Positions 16,658 to 25,601 are shown, counted from the first letter of the stretch. The stretch is 37,128 nt of DNA from Bacteroidales bacterium (GCA_025454775.1 JALONU010000038.1:1-37128); one strand, 5' to 3'. Translations and numbers: made by a program. The notes: generated from the letters alone by a model not told the origin.

Positions 16658-17347
16658 ATGGAAAAGAATAAGACACACGAAGTTGAGATCCCCATAGAAG
16701 ACAGATTACGTGCATTGTACAGCCTTCAGCTGGTTGATTCAGAGATAGACAAGATAAAGACCCTCAGAGGCGAGCTCCCCCTCGAGGTGCAGGACCTTGA
16801 GGATGACATCGCGGGTCTGGAAACCAGGCTGGGAAATCTCAGGGATGAGGTGGCGGCTCTTGACAAGAATGTCCAGAAGAAGCATAATGAGATAGCTGAC
16901 TCGGAAGGACTGATCAAGAAATATGAAGAACAGCAGAAAAACGTCAGGAACAACAGGGAATTCGATTCTCTTTCCAAGGAAATAGAATATCAGAACCTGG
17001 AAATAGAACTTTACAACAAGAAGATACGGGAGTTTACATCACAGAAGGCTGAGCTTGACGAGATCATCCTCGACACCCAGAAGGAAGAAGAGGGACTTTA
17101 CAAGAAGCTTGATAAAGTACAGGGTATGATAGAGGAACGCCTTCTTGCAGCATACAAAAGGATTCGTACTAACGCCAGGAACGGCCTCGCCGTGGTACCG
17201 GTACAGCGCGATGCCTGCGGAGGCTGCTTCAACCAGATACCGCCGCAAAGGCAGCTCGACATCAAATCGAGGAAGAAGATCATCGTATGCGAATACTGCG
17301 GCCGCATCCTCGTCGACGACGAGATCATAAGGGAAACAAAGATCTGA
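16658..17347 (+). CDS. Coiled-coil C4 zinc-ribbon protein (DUF164/CdsZ-like)
   Basis: 229 residues. A long charged helical region (about 15-170, DEVAALDKNVQKKHNEIADS and similar) should form an antiparallel coiled-coil hairpin. It is followed by a four-cysteine zinc ribbon: C187 and C190 in CGGC, C211 and C214 in CEYCG. This is the DUF164 family, often found next to nif3; the name CdsZ comes from Chlamydia. The function is not established, and nucleic-acid binding is suggested by the fold. Last gene of the M23-capA-merR-nif3 run; a strong terminator follows 20 bp after the stop. Confidence 0.9.
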   Translation: MEKNKTHEVEIPIEDRLRALYSLQLVDSEIDKIKTLRGELPLEVQDLEDDIAGLETRLGNLRDEVAALDKNVQKKHNEIADSEGLIKKYEEQQKNVRNNREFDSLSKEIEYQNLEIELYNKKIREFTSQKAELDEIILDTQKEEEGLYKKLDKVQGMIEERLLAAYKRIRTNARNGLAVVPVQRDACGGCFNQIPPQRQLDIKSRKKIIVCEYCGRILVDDEIIRETKI

Positions 17348-17367
17348 AGAAACATAAACAGAATATG

Positions 17368-17398
17368 AGCCGGCTCCCAGCAGCCGGCTTTTTTGTTT
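17368..17398 (+). terminator. Intrinsic terminator after the zinc-ribbon gene
   Basis: AGCCGGCT, a 6-nt loop (CCCAGC), AGCCGGCT, then TTTTTTGTTT. The 8-bp stem is GC-rich; each arm is itself palindromic. Polarity and position fit termination of the operon ending at 17347. Confidence 0.9.
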
Positions 17399-17426
17399 AA
17401 TTTTACAGGAGTAACACAGATCTCTC

Positions 17427-19445
17427 ATGACACCTGCTGAATTCAAAGAAATGATAACCAGAGGAATTCCTGGCGAACTTCCTCCGCAGAAGCCTTACGA
17501 CTCGTCAATAAATCATGCACCCCGAAGGAAGGACATACTGACACCTGCAGAGAAGAAGCTTGCCCTCAGGAACGCACTTCGTTATTTCCCGGAGAACCTC
17601 CACCGGGAACTGGCAGCAGAATTTGCGGAAGAGCTGCGCAAATACGGAAGGATATACATGTACAGGTACCGGCCTGATTATGAGATAAAGGCCCGCCCCA
17701 TCGACGAGTACCCGCATCGTTCACGGAAGGCTGCTGCAATTATGCTGATGATTTCAAACAACCTCGACAACTCAGTGGCACAGCACCCGCACGAACTGAT
17801 AACCTACGGCGGCAACGGAGCGGTCTTCCAGAACTGGGCACAGTACCTGCTTACTATGAAGTACCTCTCCGAGATGACCGATGAGCAGACCCTCGTCATG
17901 TATTCGGGTCATCCGCTCGGCTTATTCCCTTCGCACAGGGATGCCCCGAGAGTTGTTGTAACCAACGGTATAATGATCCCCAATTATTCGTCGCACGACG
18001 ACTGGGAGCGATACAACGCCCTTGGAGTGACCCAATACGGGCAGATGACGGCAGGATCGTACATGTACATAGGTCCGCAGGGTATAGTCCATGGTACAAC
18101 AATAATCCTGATGAATGCGGCAAGGATCAAATCGGGAAGAACAAACCCTCACGGTATAAGGCTCTTTGTCTCATCAGGACTGGGTGGAATGTCTGGAGCA
18201 CAACCAAAGGCAGCACGGATCGCAGGACTTATATCGGTCACGGCCGAGGTGAACCCGAAGGCTACCCGGACCCGCCACTCCCAGGGCTGGGTTGATGAAG
18301 TGTTCGGGGAAATGGGATTGCTTATAGACAGGGTGAAGAAGGCAAGGGAGAAAAATGAGGTCGTTTCAATAGCCTATAGCGGGAACATCGTTGAAGTGTG
18401 GGAAATGTTTGCGGATGAAGGATTATTTGTCGACATCGGTTCAGATCAGACCTCTCTTCACAATCCCTGGGCGGGAGGTTATTATCCTGCAGGACTGACC
18501 TTTGAGGAATCGAACAAAATGATGTCGGAAGATCCGTCCTCATTCAGGGACTATGTCAGGAAATCTCTTGTACGGCAGGTTGAAGCCATTAACAGGCATA
18601 CTGCACGCGGAACCTATTTCTTCGATTACGGGAATGCTTTTCTCCTCGAAGCATCGCGTGCCGGCGCCGACGTCCTGAAAGCTGACGGTGAGTTCAGGTA
18701 CCCTTCATATGTTCAGGACATCATGGGTCCTCTCTGCTTTGATTACGGTTTCGGACCTTTCCGCTGGGTATGCTGTTCAAATGATCCTGCAGACCTTGAA
18801 ACAACCGACCGGATAGCTGTCAGAATGCTGAAGAAACTGATGAAGGAAGCTCCGGGCAGCATAAAGCAACAGATGTCTGACAACATACACTGGATCGTGG
18901 AAGCGGGGAGGAACAAGCTGGTTGTCGGATCTCAGGCAAGGATACTCTACGCCGACCTGGCGGGAAGAATCTCACTTGCCGCTGCATTCAACAGGGCTGT
19001 GGCCTCAGGTAAGCTGAAGGCTCCGGTGGTAATCGGCAGGGATCATCACGACGTGTCAGGCACCGACTCTCCATACCGTGAGACATCAAATATTTATGAC
19101 GGATCAAGGTTCACTGCCGACATGGCGGTACAGAATGTGATCGGTGATTCATTCCGCGGTGCAACGTGGGTCTCGCTTCACAATGGCGGCGGAGTGGGCT
19201 GGGGGGAGGTCATAAACGGCGGTTTCGGGATGGTCCTTGATGGCTCCCGCGAGGCTTCACGAAAGCTGAAGATGATGCTTCACTGGGATGTCAGCAACGG
19301 AATTGCACGGAGGAACTGGGCAAGGAACAGCGGTGCGATGGAAGCACTTCAGCGGGAGATGCAAAGGACACCCGGGCTTAAAGTCACTGTGCCGTACCTG
19401 GTTGATGATGCTGTTTTTCAAGGAGTACTGCTGCCAGAGCCATAA
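17427..19445 (+). CDS. hutU: Urocanate hydratase (long Bacteroidetes form)
   Basis: Converts urocanate to imidazolonepropionate in histidine degradation, using tightly bound NAD+. The family's NAD-site and core segments are present: LITYGGNGAVFQNWAQY, SGLGGMSGAQPKAARIAG, YSGHPLGLFPS, GRDHHDVSGTDSPYRET and HNGGGVGWGEVINGGFG. At 672 residues it is longer than the ~555 of the E. coli/Bacillus type; Bacteroidetes urocanases commonly have this size. A purine-rich AGGAG lies 15 nt before the ATG, just after the upstream terminator. No other hut gene (hutH, hutI, ftcD) is in the window. Its last 62 bp overlap ispF tail to tail. Confidence 0.95.
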   Translation: MTPAEFKEMITRGIPGELPPQKPYDSSINHAPRRKDILTPAEKKLALRNALRYFPENLHRELAAEFAEELRKYGRIYMYRYRPDYEIKARPIDEYPHRSRKAAAIMLMISNNLDNSVAQHPHELITYGGNGAVFQNWAQYLLTMKYLSEMTDEQTLVMYSGHPLGLFPSHRDAPRVVVTNGIMIPNYSSHDDWERYNALGVTQYGQMTAGSYMYIGPQGIVHGTTIILMNAARIKSGRTNPHGIRLFVSSGLGGMSGAQPKAARIAGLISVTAEVNPKATRTRHSQGWVDEVFGEMGLLIDRVKKAREKNEVVSIAYSGNIVEVWEMFADEGLFVDIGSDQTSLHNPWAGGYYPAGLTFEESNKMMSEDPSSFRDYVRKSLVRQVEAINRHTARGTYFFDYGNAFLLEASRAGADVLKADGEFRYPSYVQDIMGPLCFDYGFGPFRWVCCSNDPADLETTDRIAVRMLKKLMKEAPGSIKQQMSDNIHWIVEAGRNKLVVGSQARILYADLAGRISLAAAFNRAVASGKLKAPVVIGRDHHDVSGTDSPYRETSNIYDGSRFTADMAVQNVIGDSFRGATWVSLHNGGGVGWGEVINGGFGMVLDGSREASRKLKMMLHWDVSNGIARRNWARNSGAMEALQREMQRTPGLKVTVPYLVDDAVFQGVLLPEP

Positions 19446-19887
19446 CACCTTCGCCGCGGCCTATAAATCCAAGCTTTTCTGCTGTTGTCGCCTTGACAGA
19501 AATATTATCAGGCGTGGTACCCAGAATTGAGGCCATCACTGTCCTCATATCCGGGATATATGCTGCTATCTTGGGCTTTTCGAGGCAGACTGTGCTGTCG
19601 ATGTTCACGAGCCTGAACCCATGCCTGCTGATGATCCCGGAGGTTCTTTCAAGGAGTATCTTGCTGTCGATGTTTTTGTATTCCGGATCGATATCGGGGA
19701 AATGGCAGCCGATATCTCCGAGTCCTGCTGCTCCGAGCATGGCATCACAGACAGCATGAATGAGGACGTCGCCGTCGGAATGTGCTATGCAGCCAAAGTC
19801 TGAAGGGATCAGGACGCCTCCGAGCCAGAGTTCACGTCCTTCAGCAAGACGATGGAAATCGATACCCTGACCGGTTCTCAGGTTCAT
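19384..19887 (-). CDS. ispF: 2-C-methyl-D-erythritol 2,4-cyclodiphosphate synthase
   Basis: Fifth enzyme of the MEP isoprenoid pathway; forms the cyclic diphosphate and releases CMP. At 167 residues it has the usual trimeric-enzyme length. The metal ligands are D10 and H12 (GIDFH) and H44 (HAVCDAM). HSDGDVLIHAVCDAMLGAAG, DIGCHFPD and the TAEKLGFIGRGEG motif are all present. The C-terminus is about eight residues longer (KQHHQPGTAQ) than the usual end, and this extension lies over the 3' end of hutU. The start overlaps the porV stop by 4 bp (ATGA), so it is translationally coupled to porV. Confidence 0.96.
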   Translation of the reverse strand: MNLRTGQGIDFHRLAEGRELWLGGVLIPSDFGCIAHSDGDVLIHAVCDAMLGAAGLGDIGCHFPDIDPEYKNIDSKILLERTSGIISRHGFRLVNIDSTVCLEKPKIAAYIPDMRTVMASILGTTPDNISVKATTAEKLGFIGRGEGVMALAAVLLEKQHHQPGTAQ

Positions 19888-21038
19888 CTGCTCACCTGGG
19901 TTGCTTTTCTGAGCGCGCTGCTGTCGAAGGAGATTGAAAAGCGCAGTGTCCTGGCAAGGGGGTGGTTAAGAGTTACGGGCATCAGGTATGAGAAGTCGAT
20001 TGTGAAGCCGCTCATCCTGAATCCTGCTCCTGCCGTGAAGAACTGGCGTTTGCCCTTGTATGCGTTTTCGTGGAAGTACCCGGCCCTCAGAGCAAAGATA
20101 TTATTGTACCAGTATTCAGCTCCGTATGAATAGGTTATTTCATGGAGTTCTTCCATTAAGCCGCCCGGCGCATCAGCGAAAGACTTGAAAAGTGCTTCCG
20201 GGACCGAAATGCTCTGTTCTTCAGTTATTGTTGAGTCGGGTGTCGGAACAAGAAGCTTGTTCAGGTCTATGGCGATGGCTATTTTGTTGAAGCGGTCGAA
20301 TTCATATGTAAAGGAGGTTCCAAGCCTGAGGTTCATCGGGATGAAATCGGAGTAGGATTCGGTGTAGCTCATCTTGGATCCGATATTGGAGATGTCGCCT
20401 CCGAGAGCTATTATCCCATTTTTCCCGAGGAGTTCTATTTCCTTGTGGTAATATGCAGAGATATCCGCTGCCAGTGAAAGTCCGGGTTTTGTATCCTCTC
20501 CCTGGGCAGGGTAGCCATGGGTGAGGTTTGAATAGATGAACCTGAAAGCCACTCCTCCTGAAAAATTTTCGGAGAAAAGTCTTGAATAGCCGAGGTCGAC
20601 AGCCCATTCATTCGGATTCACAATCAGCTGTGTAGCTCCGCCTTCGTCGGTGAATTCAATCTTTCCGTATGATGAATAGGTAAGGCTTGCGCTCATTACC
20701 TGCTTTTTGTCGAACCTGTAGTAACCTGAAAGGTAGGCAATGTTGATGTCGGGGACCATCGACCTGAGCCAGGGAATGTAGGATATTGCGGCTCCGTATT
20801 TTCCGTCGATGAAGGCGAACTTCGCAGGATTCCAGTGCATGCTGTAGATATCCGGAGCAGTTGCTGCACCTGCGTCGCCCATGGCTCCAGCACGCGAATC
20901 GGGTGCGATCGTAAGCCAGGGAACAACCGTCTGAATCGGATTGTATTCGTATTTGTCATCCTGGCCGAAAGCCCGGTTGGATAGGGGAAGAGCCAAAATC
21001 AAAAATAAGAGTGCAATGGTCCTGTTTTTCATCATCAT
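19884..21038 (-). CDS. porV: Type IX secretion outer-membrane protein PorV
   Basis: PorV (LptO) is the outer-membrane shuttle barrel that carries T9SS cargo from the translocon to the PorU sortase. The 384-residue product has a signal peptide (MKNRTIALLFLILALPLSNRAFG). The characteristic N-terminal block follows: TVVPWLTIAPDSRAGAMGDA, then GAATAPDIYSMHWNPAKFAF. This fits a FadL-like 14-strand barrel, with the other strands running to the end (FRMSGFTIDFSYLMPVTL). Three ATG codons stand in a row at the start, so the exact first residue is open. It lies 62 bp after porU on the same strand with its own -7 element, and is coupled to ispF. Confidence 0.95.
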   Translation of the reverse strand: MMMKNRTIALLFLILALPLSNRAFGQDDKYEYNPIQTVVPWLTIAPDSRAGAMGDAGAATAPDIYSMHWNPAKFAFIDGKYGAAISYIPWLRSMVPDINIAYLSGYYRFDKKQVMSASLTYSSYGKIEFTDEGGATQLIVNPNEWAVDLGYSRLFSENFSGGVAFRFIYSNLTHGYPAQGEDTKPGLSLAADISAYYHKEIELLGKNGIIALGGDISNIGSKMSYTESYSDFIPMNLRLGTSFTYEFDRFNKIAIAIDLNKLLVPTPDSTITEEQSISVPEALFKSFADAPGGLMEELHEITYSYGAEYWYNNIFALRAGYFHENAYKGKRQFFTAGAGFRMSGFTIDFSYLMPVTLNHPLARTLRFSISFDSSALRKATQVSR

Positions 21039-21059
21039 TCCTGTCTTTCAACAAATTTA

Positions 21060-21067
21060 CAAATATA
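21060..21067 (-). promoter_or_regulatory. Predicted -7 element of porV
   Basis: TATATTTG on the minus strand (full TAnnTTTG match). Transcription would begin near 21053, about 15 nt before the first porV ATG. The -33 region is not recognisable. It would let porV-ispF be expressed apart from porU. Confidence 0.45.
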
Positions 21068-21100
21068 AAACAATTTTTTACCTATGTTATTGTGTTTTAA

Positions 21101-24100
21101 TTATAATATGACAATACGCCCTGAAGCTGAAGCCTTTTCACTTTTTTCCGTTTCAACCGTGATCCTGTAGGGATAAATACCCTTGCCGACCCTCGTGCCG
21201 CCGCCGTTGTTTCCGTCCCATATGATCGGTGGAAGCTGGTACCCTGTTGAATATCCCGAGCTCCTCAGCAACCTTACGAGCCTTCCTGCTCCATCGTAAA
21301 TCGATATTGTGATTTCAAGGCTCGTTTCTGTCCTGTTATGTCCTGCTGTGATCCTTGTCTCACTGATAACAGGGTTAGGATAGTTTATAAGATTGGTAAG
21401 AATAAATTTTCCGCCGGTCTCGACCACAAAAAGTATTGTTTCCTCCGATGAGTTGTTGAAGTTGTCCCATGCCTTCATCTTAAGTGTATGGCTTCCTTCC
21501 GAAAGGCCGGAAAGATCATACAGAACCCGGCCTTTCATGTAATTGTCGAAATCATTCTCAAAGTAATTGTTCAGCACAAAGCTGGCCTGGCTGTCGTCGA
21601 GCCATGCAGTAAGGTCATGGCCGATTCCCGATCCGGTGGTATTTATCCCTCCTTCATCCTCGATTATTGCAAGCATTCTCGGACTGGCATCCGTTATCCC
21701 GCCGTTGCGAAAGAGAGTGTCGTTCATGAACAGCCTTATTCCGGGGCCTGTTGTGTCGACCGTTGTTATTTCTGCAAATCCGCCGACAACGACTTCGGAG
21801 AAATGACCTGTCATATCACTGCTGCTGTCGGAAGCATAATAGCTGATCCTCCCGTTTCCGTATTTGTAGTCAATATCCCTGGGAACTATGAATGTGAAGC
21901 TGAATCTGCCGTTTTTCGCCAATGTCTTGCCGCTGAATATCAAATTGCTGACAAGCCCGAACTTCATCGGCAGTCCTCCGTCGTTTGCCAGTGTCCTGAC
22001 TTCGGAGGACTTTTCATACACTCTGGGCATGATGATCCCCGAGAAATCCGAAACGGGCATCCCTGTATAATCCTCCACATGGCCGGAAACCGTGATCCTC
22101 GAAAGTGCTTTCAGGGTATCGGCAGGGGCTTCTGCAGGCAGGTGGTTTATCGAGTCAGTCACCACTCTTCCATGCCAGGGCCATGAAAGCATAAGTGCAG
22201 GATCGCCGAGCAGGGAGAAATTCCTTTTGTTGGGGCCGCTGCCCGAGTTGTTCTTGGCAATGCGGATTATGTCGCCCAGCCTTAAAGGCAGTCCTGCGGG
22301 GTCGCGGTCGAAGGCTGCATCGAAAATATTCCTGTTGAGGAAATAGTTCGGGGCTGAGTAGACGACCCTTGTGGTTGACATAAGAGCTACTGCTCCGCCA
22401 TTCGGGTTAAGGAGTACCATTTCTCCAGCCGACGTTTTTCCGATGATCTCCTTAGTAATAATATTGATCTCGGCATCGTCGAACCTGCTGAACTCGCATG
22501 TAGCCGTAATGAAGAGCGGGAGTTTTGAACCGTTGGTCCAGGCCTTTATTTCGTCTGTCTTCATCACGCGTTCGTGTGCGAGCCCTGTTTCACTTCCATG
22601 GCCTACATAGTTGAAGATCAGGCAGCCTGAGTTAATTCTTTCACCGATAGCCTTGTTCACATCGGGGTACGACTGGCCGTTGGCTGTTGTTACCTGCCTG
22701 AAAGCGTCGAGGTAGATCTTGTCGATATTGAATTCAGGCACACTGTCGGAGAGCAGTGCTGCAAGACCTTCGGCATCCGACATATGGGCATTCCCGTCCT
22801 CATCGTCTGCAGCAATACATATCACATTCTTCCAGTCGCCCGTATTTGACGGCTTCATGTAATCCCTTATCTTCCTCACAATTATTCCTGCCTGTGCAGT
22901 GTCGGAGACAGGCAGCCTTCCCACTCCGATATCTTCGGTTCCCTCTGCCTCCCCCTCTCCTTCTTCGAGCAGGCCAAAGAAGTCGTCGGAAGTGAATGAC
23001 GAAACTACCACATTGGAGTTCTGCGACTGGTACGTCGGGATGAAACAGGGATTCTTCGGAGGTGTGGTCCGGTTTTCGTATGAGCCGTCGCCGAAAAGAA
23101 GAAGGTATCTCAGGGGCCTTTCCGTTCCCTGCTGCCTGAGGTATTTCATTCTAACGAAGTTCCTGATTGCTGCTATGTCGGCGGTGCCGCCTGAAAATTC
23201 ATTGTAGATCTGCTGGGGTGTTACCACCTCTGAAACCAACCCGCTCTCGCTGTAGTGAAGGGCTGCGATCATACTGGCATATTTCAGGAAAAGGGGATGG
23301 GTAACGATAATCATGTCGGCGGGTTCACCGGCGTGCAGATCCTGGTTCGGAACCGGACCGGATATATCTGCCGGTACCTGCTGGCCCGATCCGCTGAACA
23401 GGATGAACTTCCTGAGTGAGTCGGTCTCTGCCCTGAAGGTAATATTATCGCCTGATCTTGAGTATGTTATATTGCGGGGCCGGGAAGGATCGGTAACATC
23501 CCACACAAGCGGCGAATACCCGGTGCTCTTTATTGAGAATTCCGTTATCCGTCCCGGGGCCACCGATCTCGAATCAAAAATTAATACGGGTTCACCTGAG
23601 TAGATGCTGTATTTTCTTCCCTGGAGTCTCAGGAAGTCGAGCCATCCGCGGGCCCCCGTTTCACCGTTATTGAAAAATTTCACATCGAATGAAGGGCTTG
23701 CCGACTGAGCATAGAAATAACCCGAGGAATCCGTGATCTGTGCGTATGTTCCGGTGTAATTGAAGAGGTTGACATTCTGCACCTGGAGGCTTTTAAGCTG
23801 GGTGGTGCCTTCATAGAGCCGGAATACCGACAGGAGAGGCGATCGTGCAAGGACTCTCATCCTGTATCTGATCCTCTCAGTCGTAATGATTCCGGAAAAA
23901 CCGGGATTTACAGATATCCCGGCCGACAGCGGAACAGGCTGGTACCATTCCCTCCCGGATTTAATAAGGTTCTCGTTGTCAATTTCATGAACATAGAGCG
24001 CATCGGATTCTGATGAGGAATAGGTCGCAGGGGCTGTCGGACTTGCGGAATTGATGATCCTGCTTCCTGTTCCCTTGCCTGAAGTAAGAAAGTAGAATGC

Positions 24101-24520
24101 GGTATCGGAGTAGTTATGCCTTACATGTTCAAAAACGGAAGCGGCCGGATTGAACTTCCACCGCGACGTTCCCTGGGCGTAGAACAGGATGTAATCGCCG
24201 GTATTGAAAATGCCGTCGCTCCCTTTTTCCAGGAATATCGCCACCTCCTTCAGGTCGTCGGGGGAGGGATCACTGTTGTAGAATGAGAGCTGACCCTGGT
24301 TGTTGGCAAAGATCCTGGGATCGGAGGGATCCTGCAGTCCGAGATCCCTTAGTCTTGAATAGTCTATCCTGTAAATTCCGTCGCGGACAATGGCTATCCT
24401 GTACCACCTGCCGTCGGCCAGTAACGAGGAGGAAGCATAGCTGCCCGTAGCCTTCTGGGCGCTGAGGCTTCCTGAAACAATAATGAACAGCAGGGAGTAT
24501 ATCTTAAAAAATCTTGCCAT
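21101..24520 (-). CDS. porU: Type IX secretion system sortase PorU
   Basis: PorU is the cell-surface C25-family cysteine peptidase that removes the C-terminal signal of T9SS cargo and attaches it to A-LPS. The 1139-residue product has a signal peptide (FFKIYSLLFIIVSGSLSAQ) and a long N-terminal beta-rich region. The gingipain-like domain runs from about 430 to 760, with catalytic His641 in VGHGSETG and Cys675 in TATCEFSRF. The C-terminal beta domain ends with NYPNPV... and GNNGGGTRVGKGIYPYRITV, a FlgD-Ig/CTD-like fold. The size agrees with other PorU (~1,150). The track start (24628) is a TTG upstream of the promoter, so the ATG at 24520 is chosen. The gene diverges from the PorP/SprF-like gene. 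Confidence 0.95.
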   Translation of the reverse strand: MARFFKIYSLLFIIVSGSLSAQKATGSYASSSLLADGRWYRIAIVRDGIYRIDYSRLRDLGLQDPSDPRIFANNQGQLSFYNSDPSPDDLKEVAIFLEKGSDGIFNTGDYILFYAQGTSRWKFNPAASVFEHVRHNYSDTAFYFLTSGKGTGSRIINSASPTAPATYSSSESDALYVHEIDNENLIKSGREWYQPVPLSAGISVNPGFSGIITTERIRYRMRVLARSPLLSVFRLYEGTTQLKSLQVQNVNLFNYTGTYAQITDSSGYFYAQSASPSFDVKFFNNGETGARGWLDFLRLQGRKYSIYSGEPVLIFDSRSVAPGRITEFSIKSTGYSPLVWDVTDPSRPRNITYSRSGDNITFRAETDSLRKFILFSGSGQQVPADISGPVPNQDLHAGEPADMIIVTHPLFLKYASMIAALHYSESGLVSEVVTPQQIYNEFSGGTADIAAIRNFVRMKYLRQQGTERPLRYLLLFGDGSYENRTTPPKNPCFIPTYQSQNSNVVVSSFTSDDFFGLLEEGEGEAEGTEDIGVGRLPVSDTAQAGIIVRKIRDYMKPSNTGDWKNVICIAADDEDGNAHMSDAEGLAALLSDSVPEFNIDKIYLDAFRQVTTANGQSYPDVNKAIGERINSGCLIFNYVGHGSETGLAHERVMKTDEIKAWTNGSKLPLFITATCEFSRFDDAEINIITKEIIGKTSAGEMVLLNPNGGAVALMSTTRVVYSAPNYFLNRNIFDAAFDRDPAGLPLRLGDIIRIAKNNSGSGPNKRNFSLLGDPALMLSWPWHGRVVTDSINHLPAEAPADTLKALSRITVSGHVEDYTGMPVSDFSGIIMPRVYEKSSEVRTLANDGGLPMKFGLVSNLIFSGKTLAKNGRFSFTFIVPRDIDYKYGNGRISYYASDSSSDMTGHFSEVVVGGFAEITTVDTTGPGIRLFMNDTLFRNGGITDASPRMLAIIEDEGGINTTGSGIGHDLTAWLDDSQASFVLNNYFENDFDNYMKGRVLYDLSGLSEGSHTLKMKAWDNFNNSSEETILFVVETGGKFILTNLINYPNPVISETRITAGHNRTETSLEITISIYDGAGRLVRLLRSSGYSTGYQLPPIIWDGNNGGGTRVGKGIYPYRITVETEKSEKASASGRIVIL

Positions 24521-24529
24521 CTTCCCGGG

Positions 24530-24560
24530 CAAAGATAGAAATGAATCGATCAGGCTCGAA
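24530..24560 (-). promoter_or_regulatory. Predicted porU promoter
   Basis: On the minus strand: TTCG, exactly 19 bp, TATCTTTG, then CCCGG. The -7 box is perfect. The predicted transcription start (about 24523) is only ~3 nt before the ATG, so the porU mRNA is probably leaderless or nearly so. Confidence 0.6.
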
Positions 24561-24594
24561 ATATTAACGTATCTTAAACGTTGATATTGCTGAA

Positions 24595-25560
24595 ATGTCG
24601 TACTGGACCAAATATATATTTCTTGCAATCCTTGCCGGCCCGGTGCTTGATCCGGCAGTGAAGGGACAGGAGGACATAGGTTACCAGAACCTTCCTGTGA
24701 AGAACCCTTCGCTGACAGGCTGCGAAGGAAACGGAATGCTGAAAATGTCGTACATGAATCATTACCCCGGATACAATTACAACCTGCATTCGGTCAGTAT
24801 CTCCTACGACGGATATTTCCCGGCCCTTCACGGCGGAGCAGGGTTTTACATATCCGACGAATACCTGGGAGGAATAATCAACAACCTCCGGGGAGGTATT
24901 TCATACTCGTATTATCTCCGGGCTTCTGAAAAGATATATATCTGCGGGGGCCTCTCAGCATCGTTCCATCACAGGGGATATAATTTCGGAAACGCTGTCC
25001 TTCCCGACCAGATCGACCCTCTCGGAAATATTTCACCTTCGGCGGAGATCCTGTCGGGAAGGGGGAGGACTGTTGCCGACCTGGCAACCGGATTCCTGTT
25101 CATCGCCGGCAAATTCTACGGGGGATTTTCGGTGAATCATCTTGCTGAACCCGATCCCTCAGGGCCGGATAACCCTGACGGAAAGCTGAGGAGGACGCTG
25201 CTGGTACACGGGGCCGCGGACCTGCTTACCGGCGAAAAAAGGGAGATCAGGATAATTCCCCTGGTATCGGCAGAGATCTCGAAAGGTATGTATTCAGTTT
25301 CAGCGGGTGTTTCCGCAGAGAGCCGCATGCTGTCGATGAATGCGATGCTGCTTGCGGGGAGCAGCAGGAACCTGGACCTTCAGGCAGGTTTTTCCTTTAT
25401 ACTGGGCAAGGCGATGGTTTTCTACGCTTACCGCTTCAATCTTTCCACCGGGGAAAACCTGCTTCCCTTTTCCCTTCTGCACCATACAGGCGTCGCAATC
25501 AGTTTAAATAGTGTTGATAAAAGAAAAACCGTCAGGACAATAAATTTACCTGATTTGTAG
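24595..25560 (+). CDS. PorP/SprF-family type IX secretion membrane protein
   Basis: A 321-residue outer-membrane barrel of the PorP/SprF family. Its members bind the T9SS ring or serve particular cargo proteins such as the gliding adhesin SprB. An N-terminal signal segment (KYIFLAILAGPVLDPAVKG) precedes the family block YQNLPVKNPSLTGCEGNGML, which corresponds to the usual NPA.AG motif. Further family-like parts are GGAGFYISDEYLGG, YYLRASEKIYICGGLSASF and AGKFYGGFSVNHLAEP. It starts 74 bp from porU on the opposite strand. As no SprB-like adhesin is in the window, a specific cargo cannot be named. Confidence 0.88.
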   Translation: MSYWTKYIFLAILAGPVLDPAVKGQEDIGYQNLPVKNPSLTGCEGNGMLKMSYMNHYPGYNYNLHSVSISYDGYFPALHGGAGFYISDEYLGGIINNLRGGISYSYYLRASEKIYICGGLSASFHHRGYNFGNAVLPDQIDPLGNISPSAEILSGRGRTVADLATGFLFIAGKFYGGFSVNHLAEPDPSGPDNPDGKLRRTLLVHGAADLLTGEKREIRIIPLVSAEISKGMYSVSAGVSAESRMLSMNAMLLAGSSRNLDLQAGFSFILGKAMVFYAYRFNLSTGENLLPFSLLHHTGVAISLNSVDKRKTVRTINLPDL

Positions 25561-25601
25561 TTATTTTTGATGTCCGGAAATCCGGGAATCTGAAAATTTA
25601 T

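Noticed and set aside
17391-17410. Possible hutU promoter (TAATTTTA after the terminator)
   Set aside because: One mismatch in an AT-rich T tract, with the -33 position inside the terminator stem; cannot be told from chance.
21488-22186. 232-aa plus-strand ORF
   Set aside because: Entirely antisense to porU; no signal peptide, promoter or family-like motif.
25571-25587. CCGG-AAAT-CCGG hairpin after the PorP/SprF-like gene
   Set aside because: The stem is only 4 bp and no T run follows it, so I do not call it a terminator.
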